This document shows positions 22,460 to 31,224 of a stretch of DNA of 64,000 bases, one piece after another. Every line of letters starts with the position of its first letter. The first letter of the stretch is position 1. Position numbers and translations under genes: made by a program. The DNA is from Streptacidiphilus neutrinimicus (GTDB lineage: Bacteria > Actinomycetota > Actinomycetes > Streptomycetales > Streptomycetaceae): the NCBI RefSeq assembly GCF_000787815.1, contig NZ_BBPO01000003.1:186160-250159 (forward strand), given 5' to 3'. The notes beneath the pieces were generated by a model. The model had not been told where the DNA came from. It ran no database searches and worked only from the letters and a program-made list of their open reading frames with translations.

Positions 22460-22501
22460 ATCGAACGTTGTTCTATCGTACGTCATCGTACGGCGTTCGA
22501 T
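22460..22501. promoter_or_regulatory. Nested inverted repeats, probable TetR operator
   Basis: Outer pair ATCGAAC (22460-22466) / GTTCGAT (22495-22501), inner pair CGTACG-TCAT-CGTACG (22477-22492), and a local palindrome GAAC-GTT-GTTC (22463-22473). A further GTTCGATC lies at 22513. The symmetry and the divergent TetR/MFS setting suggest operator DNA. Confidence 0.6.
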
Positions 22502-22533
22502 ACTCGGACGATGTTCGATCGAAGGGGGATGTC

Positions 22534-24009
22534 ATGACGACCGCCACGCTGCAACGCCCGTTGCACACCTACCCGTCGCTACGCGCGGCCTGGATACCTC
22601 TGGCCGCGCTCTGCCTGGCCTTCTTCGTCGAGATGGTCGACAACACGCTGCTGTCGATCGCGCTGCCCACCATCGGCCGCGACCTCGGCGGCGGCACCAC
22701 CGCCCTGCAGTGGGTCACCGGCGCGTACTCGCTGACCTTCGGCGGGTTGCTGCTGACGGCCGGGTCGACGGCCGACAGGTTCGGCCGCCGCCGGGTGCTG
22801 CTGGTCGGGCTGGCCGTGTTCGGCTCGCTCAGCCTGTGCGTCGTGTTCGTGGGCACGGCGGGTGAGCTCATCGCGCTGCGGGCCGCACTCGGCGTCGCGG
22901 CGGCGGCGATGGCCCCGATCACGAACTCGCTCGTGTTCCGGCTGTTCGACGAGAAGACCCTGCAGATGCGCGCGATGACGGTGATGATCGTCGTCGGCAT
23001 GTCGGGCTTCGTCCTCGGTCCGCTGCTCGGCGGCACCGCGCTGGCCCACGTGAGCTGGCAGTGGCTGCTGGTCGTCAACGCCCCGATCGCGGCGCTCGCG
23101 TGCATCGGCGTCCGGCTCGGCGTGCCGGCGGACCAGCCGGAGGGTCTGACGAGCGATGCGCTCGACCTGGCGGGTGCCGCGCTGAGCATCACCGCCATCG
23201 GGCTCGCCTGCTACTCGCTGACCAGCGGCGTCCAGAACGGCTGGCTCTCCCCGCTCACCCTCGCCTCGATCATGGGCGCGCTCGTGGCCGGGTTCGCGTT
23301 CGTCCGCCACGAGCGCCGAAGCACGGCGCCGATGCTGGACCTGCGCCTGTTCGCGAACGGCACGGTCCGCGGCGCCGCCATCGCGCAGATCGGCACCTCG
23401 ATCGCCATGGCCAGCGTGATGTTCGGGCTGATCCTGCACTTCCAGTACGCCTACGGCTGGAGCCCCGTCAGGGCCGGCCTGGCCAACCTGCCCATCATCG
23501 TGACGATGCTGGCCGCGACCCCGCTGTCCGAGTGGCTCGCGCGCCGGTTCGGCCACCGCATCGCCTGCCTGATCGGCGCGGCCTGCCTGGCCGGCGCGCT
23601 GGCGGGGCTGTCCTGGGCCGTCGGCCACGGCTACGCCGCCATCGCCGTCTGCATGGTGCTCATGACCGTGGGGCTCCGCACCGTGATGACGATCTGCGCG
23701 GTGGCTCTCGTCGACGCGATGCCCGGCAACCGCACCTCCGTCGGCGCGGCCCTCAACGACACCGCCCAGGAGGTCGGCTCCAGCGTCGGCACCGCCGTGG
23801 TCGGCACCATGATCGCCGCCCTGGTCACCACCCGGCTGCCACGCGGTACGTGGAGCAGCAGTCTCGTCGAGTCCTTCTTCCGGGGCGAGCGGATCACCTA
23901 CGCCCTGCTGGCTGTGGTCGTGGGCGTGATCGCGGTGGGCGGCGCGCTGAGCCTCACGGACTCCCACAGCGTCGAGGAGCATCACGGCGACGAGGAGGAT
24001 GCGGCCTGA
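22534..24009 (+). CDS. MFS transporter, DHA2 (EmrB/QacA-like) drug exporter
   Basis: A 491-residue protein with about 14 hydrophobic helices. Seen: the motif-A loop DRFGRRRVLLVG between helices 2 and 3, motif C-like GMSGFVLGPLLGG in helix 5, and MVDNTLLSIALPTIGRDLGG in helix 1, typical of proton-driven 14-helix drug exporters. ATG at 22534 follows GAAGGGGGATGTC. It is divergent from, and probably controlled by, the TetR gene. A 12-bp hairpin terminator follows the stop. Confidence 0.92.
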   Translation: MTTATLQRPLHTYPSLRAAWIPLAALCLAFFVEMVDNTLLSIALPTIGRDLGGGTTALQWVTGAYSLTFGGLLLTAGSTADRFGRRRVLLVGLAVFGSLSLCVVFVGTAGELIALRAALGVAAAAMAPITNSLVFRLFDEKTLQMRAMTVMIVVGMSGFVLGPLLGGTALAHVSWQWLLVVNAPIAALACIGVRLGVPADQPEGLTSDALDLAGAALSITAIGLACYSLTSGVQNGWLSPLTLASIMGALVAGFAFVRHERRSTAPMLDLRLFANGTVRGAAIAQIGTSIAMASVMFGLILHFQYAYGWSPVRAGLANLPIIVTMLAATPLSEWLARRFGHRIACLIGAACLAGALAGLSWAVGHGYAAIAVCMVLMTVGLRTVMTICAVALVDAMPGNRTSVGAALNDTAQEVGSSVGTAVVGTMIAALVTTRLPRGTWSSSLVESFFRGERITYALLAVVVGVIAVGGALSLTDSHSVEEHHGDEEDAA

Positions 24010-24025
24010 CCGGCGGGCGCGCCCT

Positions 24026-24055
24026 GACCGGCCGGGCGCCTCGGCCCGGCCGGTC
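24026..24055. terminator. Bidirectional terminator between MFS and dctA genes
   Basis: GACCGGCCGGGC (24026-24037) pairs perfectly with GCCCGGCCGGTC (24044-24055) around a 6-nt loop in the 58-nt convergent gap. Confidence 0.85.
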
Positions 24056-24067
24056 TCGGGTCAGGGC

Positions 24068-25405
24068 TCAGGCCGTGGCCGGTGCCTGAGTCGGGACGGC
24101 CGACGGAGCGTCCGGCGTCGCCGCGTCCACCGCGGACTCGTCGAAGGCGAGGCGGCCGGTGAGGACGAGGCGCATCCGGTCGTGGTCGAGCTCGCCGGTC
24201 CAGTGGCCGATGAGAACGGTGGCGACGGCGTTGCCCGCGAAGTTCGTCAGGGCGCGTGCCTCGCTCATGAAGCGGTCGATGCCGACGATGAGGCCGACGC
24301 CGTCGACCAGGGCCGGCTGGTGGGACTGGAGGCCGCCCGCGAGGGTGGCGAGGCCCGCGCCGGTGACGCCGGCGGCGCCCTTGCTGGCGATCACCATGAA
24401 GAGCAGCAGCGAGACCTGCTGGCCGATCGACATCGGCCGGTCCATCGCCTGGGCGATGAACAGCGAGGACATCGTCAGGTAGATGGCGGTGCCGTCCAGG
24501 TTGAAGCTGTAGCCCGCCGGGACGGTGATGCCCGCGACCGGTCGGCTGACGCCCAGGTGCTCCATCTTCGCGATGAGGCGCGGGAACGCGCTCTCGCTCG
24601 AGGAGGTGGACAGGATCAGCAGGAACTCGCGGCCGAGGTAGGTGAGCAGCGCGAAGACGTTGACGCCCGCGACGAGACGGAGCATCAGGCCGAGGACCAC
24701 GATCACGAAGATCGCGCAGGTCAGGTAGAAGCCCAGCATGATCATCGCCAGCGACTTCAGCGCCGCCCAGCCCGACGCGCCGACCACGGCGGCGATCGCG
24801 CCGAACGCGCCCACCGGGGCCGCCCACATGATCATCGACAGCACCCGGAAGACCAGCTTCTGCAGGTGCTCGACTCCGCGCAGGATCGGCGCGCCCGATG
24901 CGCCGAGGGACTGCAGGGCGAAGCCGACCAGCAGCGCGACCAGCAGGGTCTGCAGCACCTGGCCGCCGGTGAGGGCGGAGACCAGGGTGGTCGGGATCAT
25001 CCCCAACAGGAAGTCGGAGGTCCCCTCCGCGCCGCCGGTCGCGGCCTGGGCGTGGCCCGCCTTCGCCAGCTCCGCGGTGAGGTGCAGTCCGTGGCCGGGG
25101 TTGATCACGTTGCCGACGACGAGGCCGATGGCCAGCGCGACCGTCGACATCACCAGGAAGTAGCCGAGCGCGAGGCCGCCGACCCTGCCGACCTTCGCGG
25201 CCTTGGACACCGAGCCGATGCCCAGCACGATCGTGGTGAAGATGACGGGGCTGATCATCATCTTGATCAGGTTCACGAACCCGGTGCCGACCGGCTTCAG
25301 GTTCACGGCGAAGTGCGGCGCCGCCAGGCCGACGACGATGCCCAGCACGACGGCGGCGATCACGGCCAGATACAGATACTGCGTGCGTTCCCGTGCGGCT
25401 CTCAT
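24068..25405 (-). CDS. dctA: Dicarboxylate/amino acid:cation symporter (DctA/GltP family)
   Basis: A 445-residue DAACS-family carrier (usually 420-440 aa) that imports C4-dicarboxylates or acidic amino acids with H+ or Na+. The reentrant-loop motif STSSSESAFPRLI and the helix motif GYSFNLDGTAIYLTM are both present, with eight hydrophobic spans. The N-terminus MRAARERTQYLYLAVIAAVV fits DctA. It is divergent from a CitA/DcuS-like sensor and its regulator, as dctA often is, which favours C4-dicarboxylates. The choice between DctA and GltP rests on that context. Confidence 0.85.
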   Translation of the reverse strand: MRAARERTQYLYLAVIAAVVLGIVVGLAAPHFAVNLKPVGTGFVNLIKMMISPVIFTTIVLGIGSVSKAAKVGRVGGLALGYFLVMSTVALAIGLVVGNVINPGHGLHLTAELAKAGHAQAATGGAEGTSDFLLGMIPTTLVSALTGGQVLQTLLVALLVGFALQSLGASGAPILRGVEHLQKLVFRVLSMIMWAAPVGAFGAIAAVVGASGWAALKSLAMIMLGFYLTCAIFVIVVLGLMLRLVAGVNVFALLTYLGREFLLILSTSSSESAFPRLIAKMEHLGVSRPVAGITVPAGYSFNLDGTAIYLTMSSLFIAQAMDRPMSIGQQVSLLLFMVIASKGAAGVTGAGLATLAGGLQSHQPALVDGVGLIVGIDRFMSEARALTNFAGNAVATVLIGHWTGELDHDRMRLVLTGRLAFDESAVDAATPDAPSAVPTQAPATA

Positions 25406-25496
25406 GGCTGCGGCTCCCTTGCCGGAGTGTCGTTCCCACCGGACCGAGGTGGCGGGCCGGTTCCGACGAATATCCGGGCGGGCGTGGCGGGCGTCA

Positions 25497-25517
25497 CGTT
25501 TGCGTTCATATCGTTCA
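25497..25517. promoter_or_regulatory. CGTTYR direct repeats in the dctA/sensor intergenic region
   Basis: CGTTTG (25497), CGTTCA (25503) and CGTTCA (25512) lie in tandem in the 161-nt divergent gap. Direct repeats of this sort are a plausible binding site for the CitB-type regulator encoded next door; the assignment is inference. Confidence 0.4.
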
Positions 25518-25553
25518 CGGCCCGCGGCCTACTCATCTCCTCGGACGACCGGG

Positions 25554-25559
25554 CAGACT
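25554..25559 (+). promoter_or_regulatory. Probable -10 of a leaderless sensor-kinase transcript
   Basis: CAGACT (one mismatch to TAGACT) at -13 to -8 from the ATG at 25567, with no Shine-Dalgarno in between. Confidence 0.4.
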
Positions 25560-25566
25560 GGCCGGC

Positions 25567-27276
25567 ATGCCCGTACGCACCGCCCCACGTCCGCGCCGAC
25601 GCCACCGCGTCGCGCGCAGCCTCGCCGGGCAGCTGTTCGCGGTGCAGGTGCTGATCGTGACGCTGGTGGTGGCCGGCTGCGCGGTCCTCGCGTACGTGCT
25701 GACCAGCGACCGGGCCACGCAGGCGGCGGAGCGGCAGGTGGTCGCGACGGCCACGACCGTCGCCGACGCGCCGACCGTCGTGCAGGCCGCCCAGCGGCCC
25801 GACCCGACCGCCGTGCTCCAGCCGTACGCGCAGCGGGTCACCCGGGACGCCGACGTCGACTTCGTCACGATCATGGACACCCACGGTGTGCGCTGGACCC
25901 ACCCCGACCCGGCGGAGATCGGCAGGCACTTCCTCGGGCACATCGGCCCGGCCCTGGCCGGGCACACCTTCACCGAGACCTACACCGGCACGCTCGGCCC
26001 GTCCGTGCGCGCCGTCACGCCGGTGCGGGACGCGCAGGGCGAGGTCGTCGCGCTGGTCAGCGTCGGGATCACGGTGCAGCAGCTGAGCGGGCAGCTGCGC
26101 GGGGCGATCACCGCGCTGGTCCTGGTCGCCGTTGCGGCCCTGGCGCTGGGCGGTCTGGGCACCTGGCTGGCCAACCGCCGGCTGCGCCGCCACACCCACG
26201 GGATGGGCGCGGCCGAACTGAGCCACCTGTACGAGTACCACCAGGCGACGCTGCACGCCGTGCGGGAGGGCCTGGTGCTGCTCGACCGCGAGGGGATCGT
26301 CCTGCTGTGCAACGACGCGGCGCGCGAGCTGCTGGCCCTGGACGATCCGGCCGAGGGGCGGCCCTTCGCGGACCTGGACCTGCCCGCGCCGCTGCGCGCG
26401 GCCGTCGCCGGTCCCGAGCCCGTCCGCGACCAGCTGCACCTGACGGCCGACCGCGTCGTCGTGGTCAACACCTCGCCCATCGGTGACGGCCCCGGCCTCG
26501 GGACCGTGGTCACCCTCCGCGACCACACCGAACTCCAGGCCCTGAGTGGCGAGTTGGACTCGGTCCGCGGCTTCGCCGAGGCACTGAGCGCGCAGGCGCA
26601 CGAGGCGGCGAACCGCCTGCACGCGGTGGTGTCGCTCATCGAGACCGGACAGCACCGCCAGGCGGTCGACTTCGCCACCTCCGAGCTGGAGCTGGCCCAG
26701 CAGCTCACCGACCGCGTCGTCGGCGCCGTCAACGAGCCGGTCGTGGCCGCGTTGCTGCTCGGCAAGGCCGCGCAGGCCGCCGAGCGCGGCGTGGACCTGG
26801 TGCTGACCGAGGAGAGTCGGATCGACGACGCGCTGCCCGAGCAGCTCAGCGCGCGGGACCTGGTGACGCTGCTCGGCAACCTGATCGACAACGCCATCGA
26901 CGCCGCGATCGAGGGCGCCGGCGAGCACGAGGGCGCGCCGACCGTCACCGTCACCGCCCGGACGGACACCGCCCCCGGCACCGACGCCCGCGAGCTGCTG
27001 CTGCGCGTCGCCGACACCGGACCGGGCGTCGAGCCCGACGCGGTCGAGCGGATCTTCGAGCGCGGCTGGTCCACGAAGCGGCCCGGGCCGGGCGGCGCGC
27101 GCGGCATCGGCCTCGCGCTCGTCGCCCAGGCCGCGCGCCGCAACGGCGGCCGCGTGGAAGTCGACAGCGGCCGCGGCGCGGTGCTGACCGTGCACCTTCC
27201 GTTTCAGCACAGCCCTGTTCGGCACAGCCCGTCTCGGCACGGCGCCCTCCGGTCCGACGCGGTGCGTGTCCCGTGA
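25567..27276 (+). CDS. Sensor histidine kinase, CitA/DcuS type
   Basis: A 569-residue membrane kinase. In order: membrane helix 1 (about residues 25-46), an extracytoplasmic PAS-like sensor domain (40-180, with VTRDADVDFVTIMDTHG), membrane helix 2 (about 180-200), a cytoplasmic PAS domain, a dimerisation/phosphoacceptor helix with H345 in SAQAHEAANRLHAVVSLIE, and an HATPase_c domain with LIDNAIDAA (N box) and GARGIGLALV (G box). The CitA/DcuS family senses citrate or C4-dicarboxylates. It is divergent from dctA and overlaps its response regulator by 4 nt. Confidence 0.92.
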   Translation: MPVRTAPRPRRRHRVARSLAGQLFAVQVLIVTLVVAGCAVLAYVLTSDRATQAAERQVVATATTVADAPTVVQAAQRPDPTAVLQPYAQRVTRDADVDFVTIMDTHGVRWTHPDPAEIGRHFLGHIGPALAGHTFTETYTGTLGPSVRAVTPVRDAQGEVVALVSVGITVQQLSGQLRGAITALVLVAVAALALGGLGTWLANRRLRRHTHGMGAAELSHLYEYHQATLHAVREGLVLLDREGIVLLCNDAARELLALDDPAEGRPFADLDLPAPLRAAVAGPEPVRDQLHLTADRVVVVNTSPIGDGPGLGTVVTLRDHTELQALSGELDSVRGFAEALSAQAHEAANRLHAVVSLIETGQHRQAVDFATSELELAQQLTDRVVGAVNEPVVAALLLGKAAQAAERGVDLVLTEESRIDDALPEQLSARDLVTLLGNLIDNAIDAAIEGAGEHEGAPTVTVTARTDTAPGTDARELLLRVADTGPGVEPDAVERIFERGWSTKRPGPGGARGIGLALVAQAARRNGGRVEVDSGRGAVLTVHLPFQHSPVRHSPSRHGALRSDAVRVP

Positions 27277-28010
27277 TCGACGTGCTGGTGGTCGAGGACG
27301 ACCCGGTCGCCGCCGAGGCCCACGGCAGCTACGTCGAGCGCGCCTCCGGCTTCCGCTGCGCGGGCGTCGCCCACAGCGCGGCGGAGGCGCTGCGCTTCCT
27401 CGACCGCGCGCGCCGCGAGGGCGCGCCGGTCGCGCTGCTGCTGCTCGACCTCTACCTCCCGGACGGCCACGGCCTGGACCTGCTCCGTGCGATACGCACG
27501 GCCGGGCACGGCGCCGACGTCATCGCCGTCACCTCGGCCCGGGACCTGGCGACGGTGCGACGGGCGGTCTCGATCGGCGTGGTGCAGTACCTGCTCAAGC
27601 CCTTCGCGGCGGCGACGCTGCAGGACCGTCTCGCCCGGTACGCGCGCTACCGCGCCAGCCTGGAGCGCGGGGGAGAGGCGCTCGGCCAGGACGAGGTGGA
27701 CCGCGCCTTCGCCGAGCTGCGCTCCCCGCGCGGCACCACCCTGCCCAAGGGGCTCACCACCCCCACGCTCGACGCGGTGGCCGCGGTCCTGCGCGCCGCC
27801 GACACCGGCCTGTCCGCCGCCGCGGTCGGCACGGCCGCGGGCGTCTCCCGCATCACCGCCCGCCGCTACCTGGAACACCTCGTCGAGACCGGCCGCGCCC
27901 GCCGCGAACCCCAGTACGGCCAGGTCGGCCGCCCGGAACTGGCCTACCGCTGGCGCTGGCCCCGGCCCCCGGGGAGTGACGAGAGCGGGGGTGTCGGCGC
28001 CCGCAGGTAG
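27273..28010 (+). CDS. Response regulator, CitB/DcuR type
   Basis: A 245-residue regulator: receiver domain with D59 as phosphorylation site (LLLDLYLPDGHG), acidic pair VEDDPVAAE at the N-terminus and K109 in YLLKPF; then a C-terminal winged-helix/HTH (LSAAAVGTAAGVSRITARRY) as in CitB, DcuR and MalR. GTG overlaps the kinase stop by 4 nt, so the pair is translationally coupled. Most likely targets are dctA and its own operon in the shared intergenic region. Confidence 0.92.
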   Translation: MIDVLVVEDDPVAAEAHGSYVERASGFRCAGVAHSAAEALRFLDRARREGAPVALLLLDLYLPDGHGLDLLRAIRTAGHGADVIAVTSARDLATVRRAVSIGVVQYLLKPFAAATLQDRLARYARYRASLERGGEALGQDEVDRAFAELRSPRGTTLPKGLTTPTLDAVAAVLRAADTGLSAAAVGTAAGVSRITARRYLEHLVETGRARREPQYGQVGRPELAYRWRWPRPPGSDESGGVGARR

Positions 28011-28013
28011 GGT
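28008..28013 (+). promoter_or_regulatory. Probable -10 of a leaderless rarA transcript
   Basis: TAGGGT at -13 to -8 from the GTG at 28021. It overlaps the stop codon of the response regulator gene, and the palindrome GGTCTAGACC (28011-28020) fills the space to the start. No Shine-Dalgarno is present. Confidence 0.5.
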
Positions 28014-28020
28014 CTAGACC

Positions 28021-29406
28021 GTGGAGCCAGACCTGTTCACCGCTGCAGCCGAGGAGATCCAGGCCAAGGAGCCCGGTCGCGCGCCCCTTGCGGTGCGGAT
28101 GCGGCCGCGTTCCCTGGACGAGGTCGCGGGGCAGCGGCACCTGCTGAGGCCCGGCTCGCCGTTGCGGAGACTCGTCGCCGCGACGAGCGGGCCCGCCGCG
28201 ACGTCCTCGGTGATCCTGTGGGGGCCGCCCGGGACGGGCAAGACCACGCTCGCGTACGTGATCAGCCAGGCCACCGACCGGCGGTTCGTCGAGCTCTCCG
28301 CGATCACCGCCGGGGTCAAGGAGGTCCGCGCGGTCATCGAGGGCGCGCGGCGGGCCGTGGGGACGAGCGGCAAGGAGACGGTCCTCTTCCTCGACGAGAT
28401 CCACCGCTTCTCCAAGGCGCAGCAGGACAGTCTGCTGCCCGCGGTCGAGAACCGCTGGGTGACGCTGATCGCCGCGACCACGGAGAACCCGTACTTCTCG
28501 GTGATCTCCCCGCTGCTCTCCCGCTCGCTGCTGCTGACGCTGGAGTCGCTGACCGACGACGACATCCGCGCCCTGCTGCGCCGCGCGGTCACGGACGAGC
28601 GGGGGCTGGACGGCGCCGTCGAGCTCGCCGAGGAGGCGCAGGAGCACCTGGTGCGGATCGCGGGCGGCGACGCCCGCAAGGCGCTGACCTCACTGGAGGC
28701 CGCCGCCGGGGCCGCGATCGAGGAGCGGTTGGGGACGGTCACGCTCGAGCTGACCGAGTCCGCCGTCAACCGTGCCGCCGTCCGCTACGACAAGGACGGC
28801 GACCAGCACTACGACGTCGCCAGCGCGCTGATCAAGTCGATCCGGGGCAGCGACGTCGACGCGGCGCTGCACTACCTCGCCCGGATGATCGAGGCGGGCG
28901 AGGACCCGCGCTTCATCGCTCGGCGGCTGATGATCTCCGCCAGCGAGGACATCGGCGTCGCCGACCCTCACGCGCTGCCGACGGCCGTCGCCGCCGCGCA
29001 GGCCGTGGCGATGATCGGCTTCCCGGAGGCGTCGCTGACGCTGTCGCACGCGGTGATCGCCCTCGCCCTCGCGCCGAAGTCGAACTCCGCGACGATCGCC
29101 ATCGGCGAGGCGCTCGCCGACGTCCGCGCCGGGCTGGCCGGCGCGGTGCCGGCGCATCTGCGGGACGGGCACTACGCGGGGGCGAAGAAGCTCGGCCACG
29201 CGCAGGGCTACGTCTATCCGCACGACCTCCCGGAGGGCATCGCGGCCCAGCAGTACGCGCCGGACACGGTGCAGGGCAAGCAGTACTACCGTCCGACCCG
29301 TCACGGCGCGGAGGCCCGGTACGCCGACGCGGTCAGCTGGACCCGAGCCCGGCTGCGCGGGGAGAGCGGCTCAGACGAGCGGTCCGACGAGCGGCCGCCG
29401 TCCTGA
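28021..29406 (+). CDS. rarA: Replication-associated recombination protein A (RarA/MgsA) AAA+ ATPase
   Basis: Clamp-loader-like AAA+ ATPase acting at stalled replication forks. The 461-residue protein has Walker [15 protein letters not shown], Walker [16 protein letters not shown], sensor 1 [10 protein letters not shown], and the RarA-specific C-terminal tetramerisation domain ([23 protein letters not shown] through [13 protein letters not shown], about residues 275-400). The GTG start seems leaderless. Its last 36 nt overlap the 3' end of the convergent amidase gene. Confidence 0.95.
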   Translation: MEPDLFTAAAEEIQAKEPGRAPLAVRMRPRSLDEVAGQRHLLRPGSPLRRLVAATSGPAATSSVILWGPPGTGKTTLAYVISQATDRRFVELSAITAGVKEVRAVIEGARRAVGTSGKETVLFLDEIHRFSKAQQDSLLPAVENRWVTLIAATTENPYFSVISPLLSRSLLLTLESLTDDDIRALLRRAVTDERGLDGAVELAEEAQEHLVRIAGGDARKALTSLEAAAGAAIEERLGTVTLELTESAVNRAAVRYDKDGDQHYDVASALIKSIRGSDVDAALHYLARMIEAGEDPRFIARRLMISASEDIGVADPHALPTAVAAAQAVAMIGFPEASLTLSHAVIALALAPKSNSATIAIGEALADVRAGLAGAVPAHLRDGHYAGAKKLGHAQGYVYPHDLPEGIAAQQYAPDTVQGKQYYRPTRHGAEARYADAVSWTRARLRGESGSDERSDERPPS

Positions 29407-30825
29407 GACGTAGGCCCACGGCCGCGCCTCCTCGACCGCCGCGCCGACGCGGAACACCGTCGCGTCGTCGTAGCTGCGCCCGACGATCTGCACGCCCGTC
29501 GGCACGCCGTTCGCCGCGAAGCCCGAGGGGACGGAGAGGACCGGGCAGCGCGAGCAGATGTTGAACCCGATGGTCATCGCCATCGCCATGTAGTGGTCCT
29601 GCTCGACGCCCGCGATGGACAGCCGGGTCTCGGTGTACTCCTCGTCCGCGGCCAGCGCCGGGACGGCCGTGGTGGGGCAGAGCAGCGCGTCGTGGCGCTC
29701 CAGCACGGCGCCGAGCTCGGCGTAGAGACGGCCCTCCAGCTCCAGCCCCTCCAGGAAGCCGGTCTCGCGGGCGGCCCGCGCCGCCCGTTCGGCGAAGGCG
29801 CGGGTGTAGCCGTTGAGCTGTTCGGGCGCCTCGGCGGCCGCCTGGCCGATCGACGGTCCGAAGATCGCGCCGAAGTGCGCCCACGCGGCGCGGTCGAGCA
29901 GCTCGCGGGTCCACCCGAGGGTGACCTCCTCGACCACCGCGCCCGCGCCGCGCAGCGCGTCGGCGACGGCGCGCGTGTTCGCCTCGACGTCCGCGTCGAG
30001 CACGTAGTCGCCCAGGGTGAGGCAGAGCGCGATGCGCATCCCGGCGACCCCGGCCGCGCCCTGGTACTCCCACGGCACCTCGACCTTGGGCCGCAGCGAG
30101 ACGACGTCGCCGGCCCAGGGCCCGGCGATGGTGTTCTGCAGCAGCGCGGTGTCCGCGACGGTGCGGGCCATCGGGCCGTCGTGGCAGTAGGTGTCGAGGT
30201 TGAACGGCGGCATCGCCGGGACCCGGCCGTAGGGCGGCTTGAACCCGACGACGCCGTTGAACGACGCGGGGATCCGGATCGACCCGCCGATGTCGGAGCC
30301 CGTCGCGAGCGGCGCGTTCCCGGCCGCGAGGGCCGCGCCGGAGCCGCCGGAGGAGCCGCCGCAGGAGTGTCCGAGCGACCACGGGTTGCGGGTGACGCCC
30401 CAGAGCTTGGACTGCGTGAAGGCGGCGCAGCAGAACTCGGGCGTGGTGGTCCGGGCGTGGACGATTCCGCCTGCGCCCCGGATCCGCTGGATCACCGGGT
30501 GGGTCTCCGTCGCGACCTCGTCCGCCAGCAGCAGGGAACCCTCGCTGCAGACGCGGCCGGCGATGGGGTGCTCGTCCTTCGCCGCCACCGGGAGCCCCTC
30601 CAGCGCACGCGGGGCGGGGCCGTGGCCGACATAGCGCCGCTCCGCCTCGCGCGCGGCGGCGAGGCCCTCCTCGAAGAGCCGCTCGCTGAGGCAGTTGACG
30701 TCGGGCTCGGTGCGTTCGGCCCGCGCGATCACGGCTTCCATGAGCTCGACGGGGGAGAGCCGCCGCGCACGGAACGCGCGCAGGGCGTCGGTCGCGGGGA
30801 GGTAGGCGAGTTCGGTTGCGTCCAT
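29371..30825 (-). CDS. Amidase (amidase signature family)
   Basis: A 484-residue amidase-signature hydrolase (GatA/AtzF-like fold). The catalytic lysine lies in [13 protein letters not shown], the cis-serine and nucleophile region in [14 protein letters not shown] and [11 protein letters not shown], so the Ser-cisSer-Lys triad is complete. Substrate unknown; GatA itself is unlikely since gatC/gatB are absent. ATG at 30825 is chosen because AAGGTG lies 7 nt upstream; a GTG at 30834 is possible. A perfect 17-bp palindrome sits about 32 nt upstream. It is an insertion in the otherwise core order rarA-rpsD, and its 3' end overlaps rarA by 36 nt. Confidence 0.88.
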   Translation of the reverse strand: MDATELAYLPATDALRAFRARRLSPVELMEAVIARAERTEPDVNCLSERLFEEGLAAAREAERRYVGHGPAPRALEGLPVAAKDEHPIAGRVCSEGSLLLADEVATETHPVIQRIRGAGGIVHARTTTPEFCCAAFTQSKLWGVTRNPWSLGHSCGGSSGGSGAALAAGNAPLATGSDIGGSIRIPASFNGVVGFKPPYGRVPAMPPFNLDTYCHDGPMARTVADTALLQNTIAGPWAGDVVSLRPKVEVPWEYQGAAGVAGMRIALCLTLGDYVLDADVEANTRAVADALRGAGAVVEEVTLGWTRELLDRAAWAHFGAIFGPSIGQAAAEAPEQLNGYTRAFAERAARAARETGFLEGLELEGRLYAELGAVLERHDALLCPTTAVPALAADEEYTETRLSIAGVEQDHYMAMAMTIGFNICSRCPVLSVPSGFAANGVPTGVQIVGRSYDDATVFRVGAAVEEARPWAYVSGRRPLVGPLV

Positions 30826-30856
30826 GCCGGACACCTTCGCCGCGTGCCGACGGCGA

Positions 30857-30873
30857 TGTCAATAGCGTTGACA
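30857..30873. promoter_or_regulatory. 17-bp palindrome upstream of the amidase gene
   Basis: TGTCAA-TAGCG-TTGACA is a perfect inverted repeat 32 nt before the amidase start and about 60 nt before the rpsD -10. Its size and symmetry fit a dimeric repressor operator, most simply for the amidase. No adjacent regulator gene is present. Confidence 0.5.
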
Positions 30874-30928
30874 ATGACGATGACACACGAGAAGCAGGGC
30901 CGTGTCGGTCCGGGCCTCCCAGATCCCG

Positions 30929-30934
30929 TAGACT
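30929..30934 (+). promoter_or_regulatory. Probable -10 of the rpsD promoter
   Basis: TAGACT is the same hexamer used before yajC. The -35 region (about 30906-30911, CGGTCC) is poor. Transcription from about 30941 would give a leader of some 285 nt. Confidence 0.45.
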
Positions 30935-30940
30935 TTCCCG

Positions 30941-31224
30941 AGCGAGACGTCCCGTGAGCGCATCGTCAGATGCGACATCACCGGCGGGGCGTCATACAGG
31001 CCGCCCGCGGGCAACCGCGGACGGCAGGAGCGTTGCGCACCCTTCGGGTGTCGCGTGCAGCCCACCACCCCTCGGGTCGGTGGGCCACTCGCGTGCAGCA
31101 CGTTGTGCCCGGTCCCGGGAGCGGCTGCCGGCCTGCCTTCACGGTGGGACGGTTTCCCGGACCGCGAGAGGCGACCTCCTTCAACAGCGGTGAGCCAGTA
31201 AACAACCGAAAGAGGTAATGGTTC
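30941..31224 (+). promoter_or_regulatory. Structured 5' leader of rpsD, possible autoregulatory element
   Basis: The 399-nt amidase-rpsD gap holds no convincing gene. Downstream of the putative promoter it has a series of hairpins: CGCATC/GATGCG (30959-30974), CCGCGG/CCGCGG closing a GCAA tetraloop (31005-31020), CACC/GGTG around CTTCG (31038-31050), and CCCACC/GGTGGG with inner ACCC/GGGT (31061-31084). The last is flanked by the 11-nt direct repeat TCGCGTGCAGC (31051 and 31089). S4 represses its own mRNA through structured leaders in several phyla; that this one does so is inference. Confidence 0.45.

Noticed and set aside
24026..24055. Hairpin considered as another copy of the dispersed repeat
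   Set aside because: It has none of the repeat's arm or interior words; it is a plain terminator between convergent genes.
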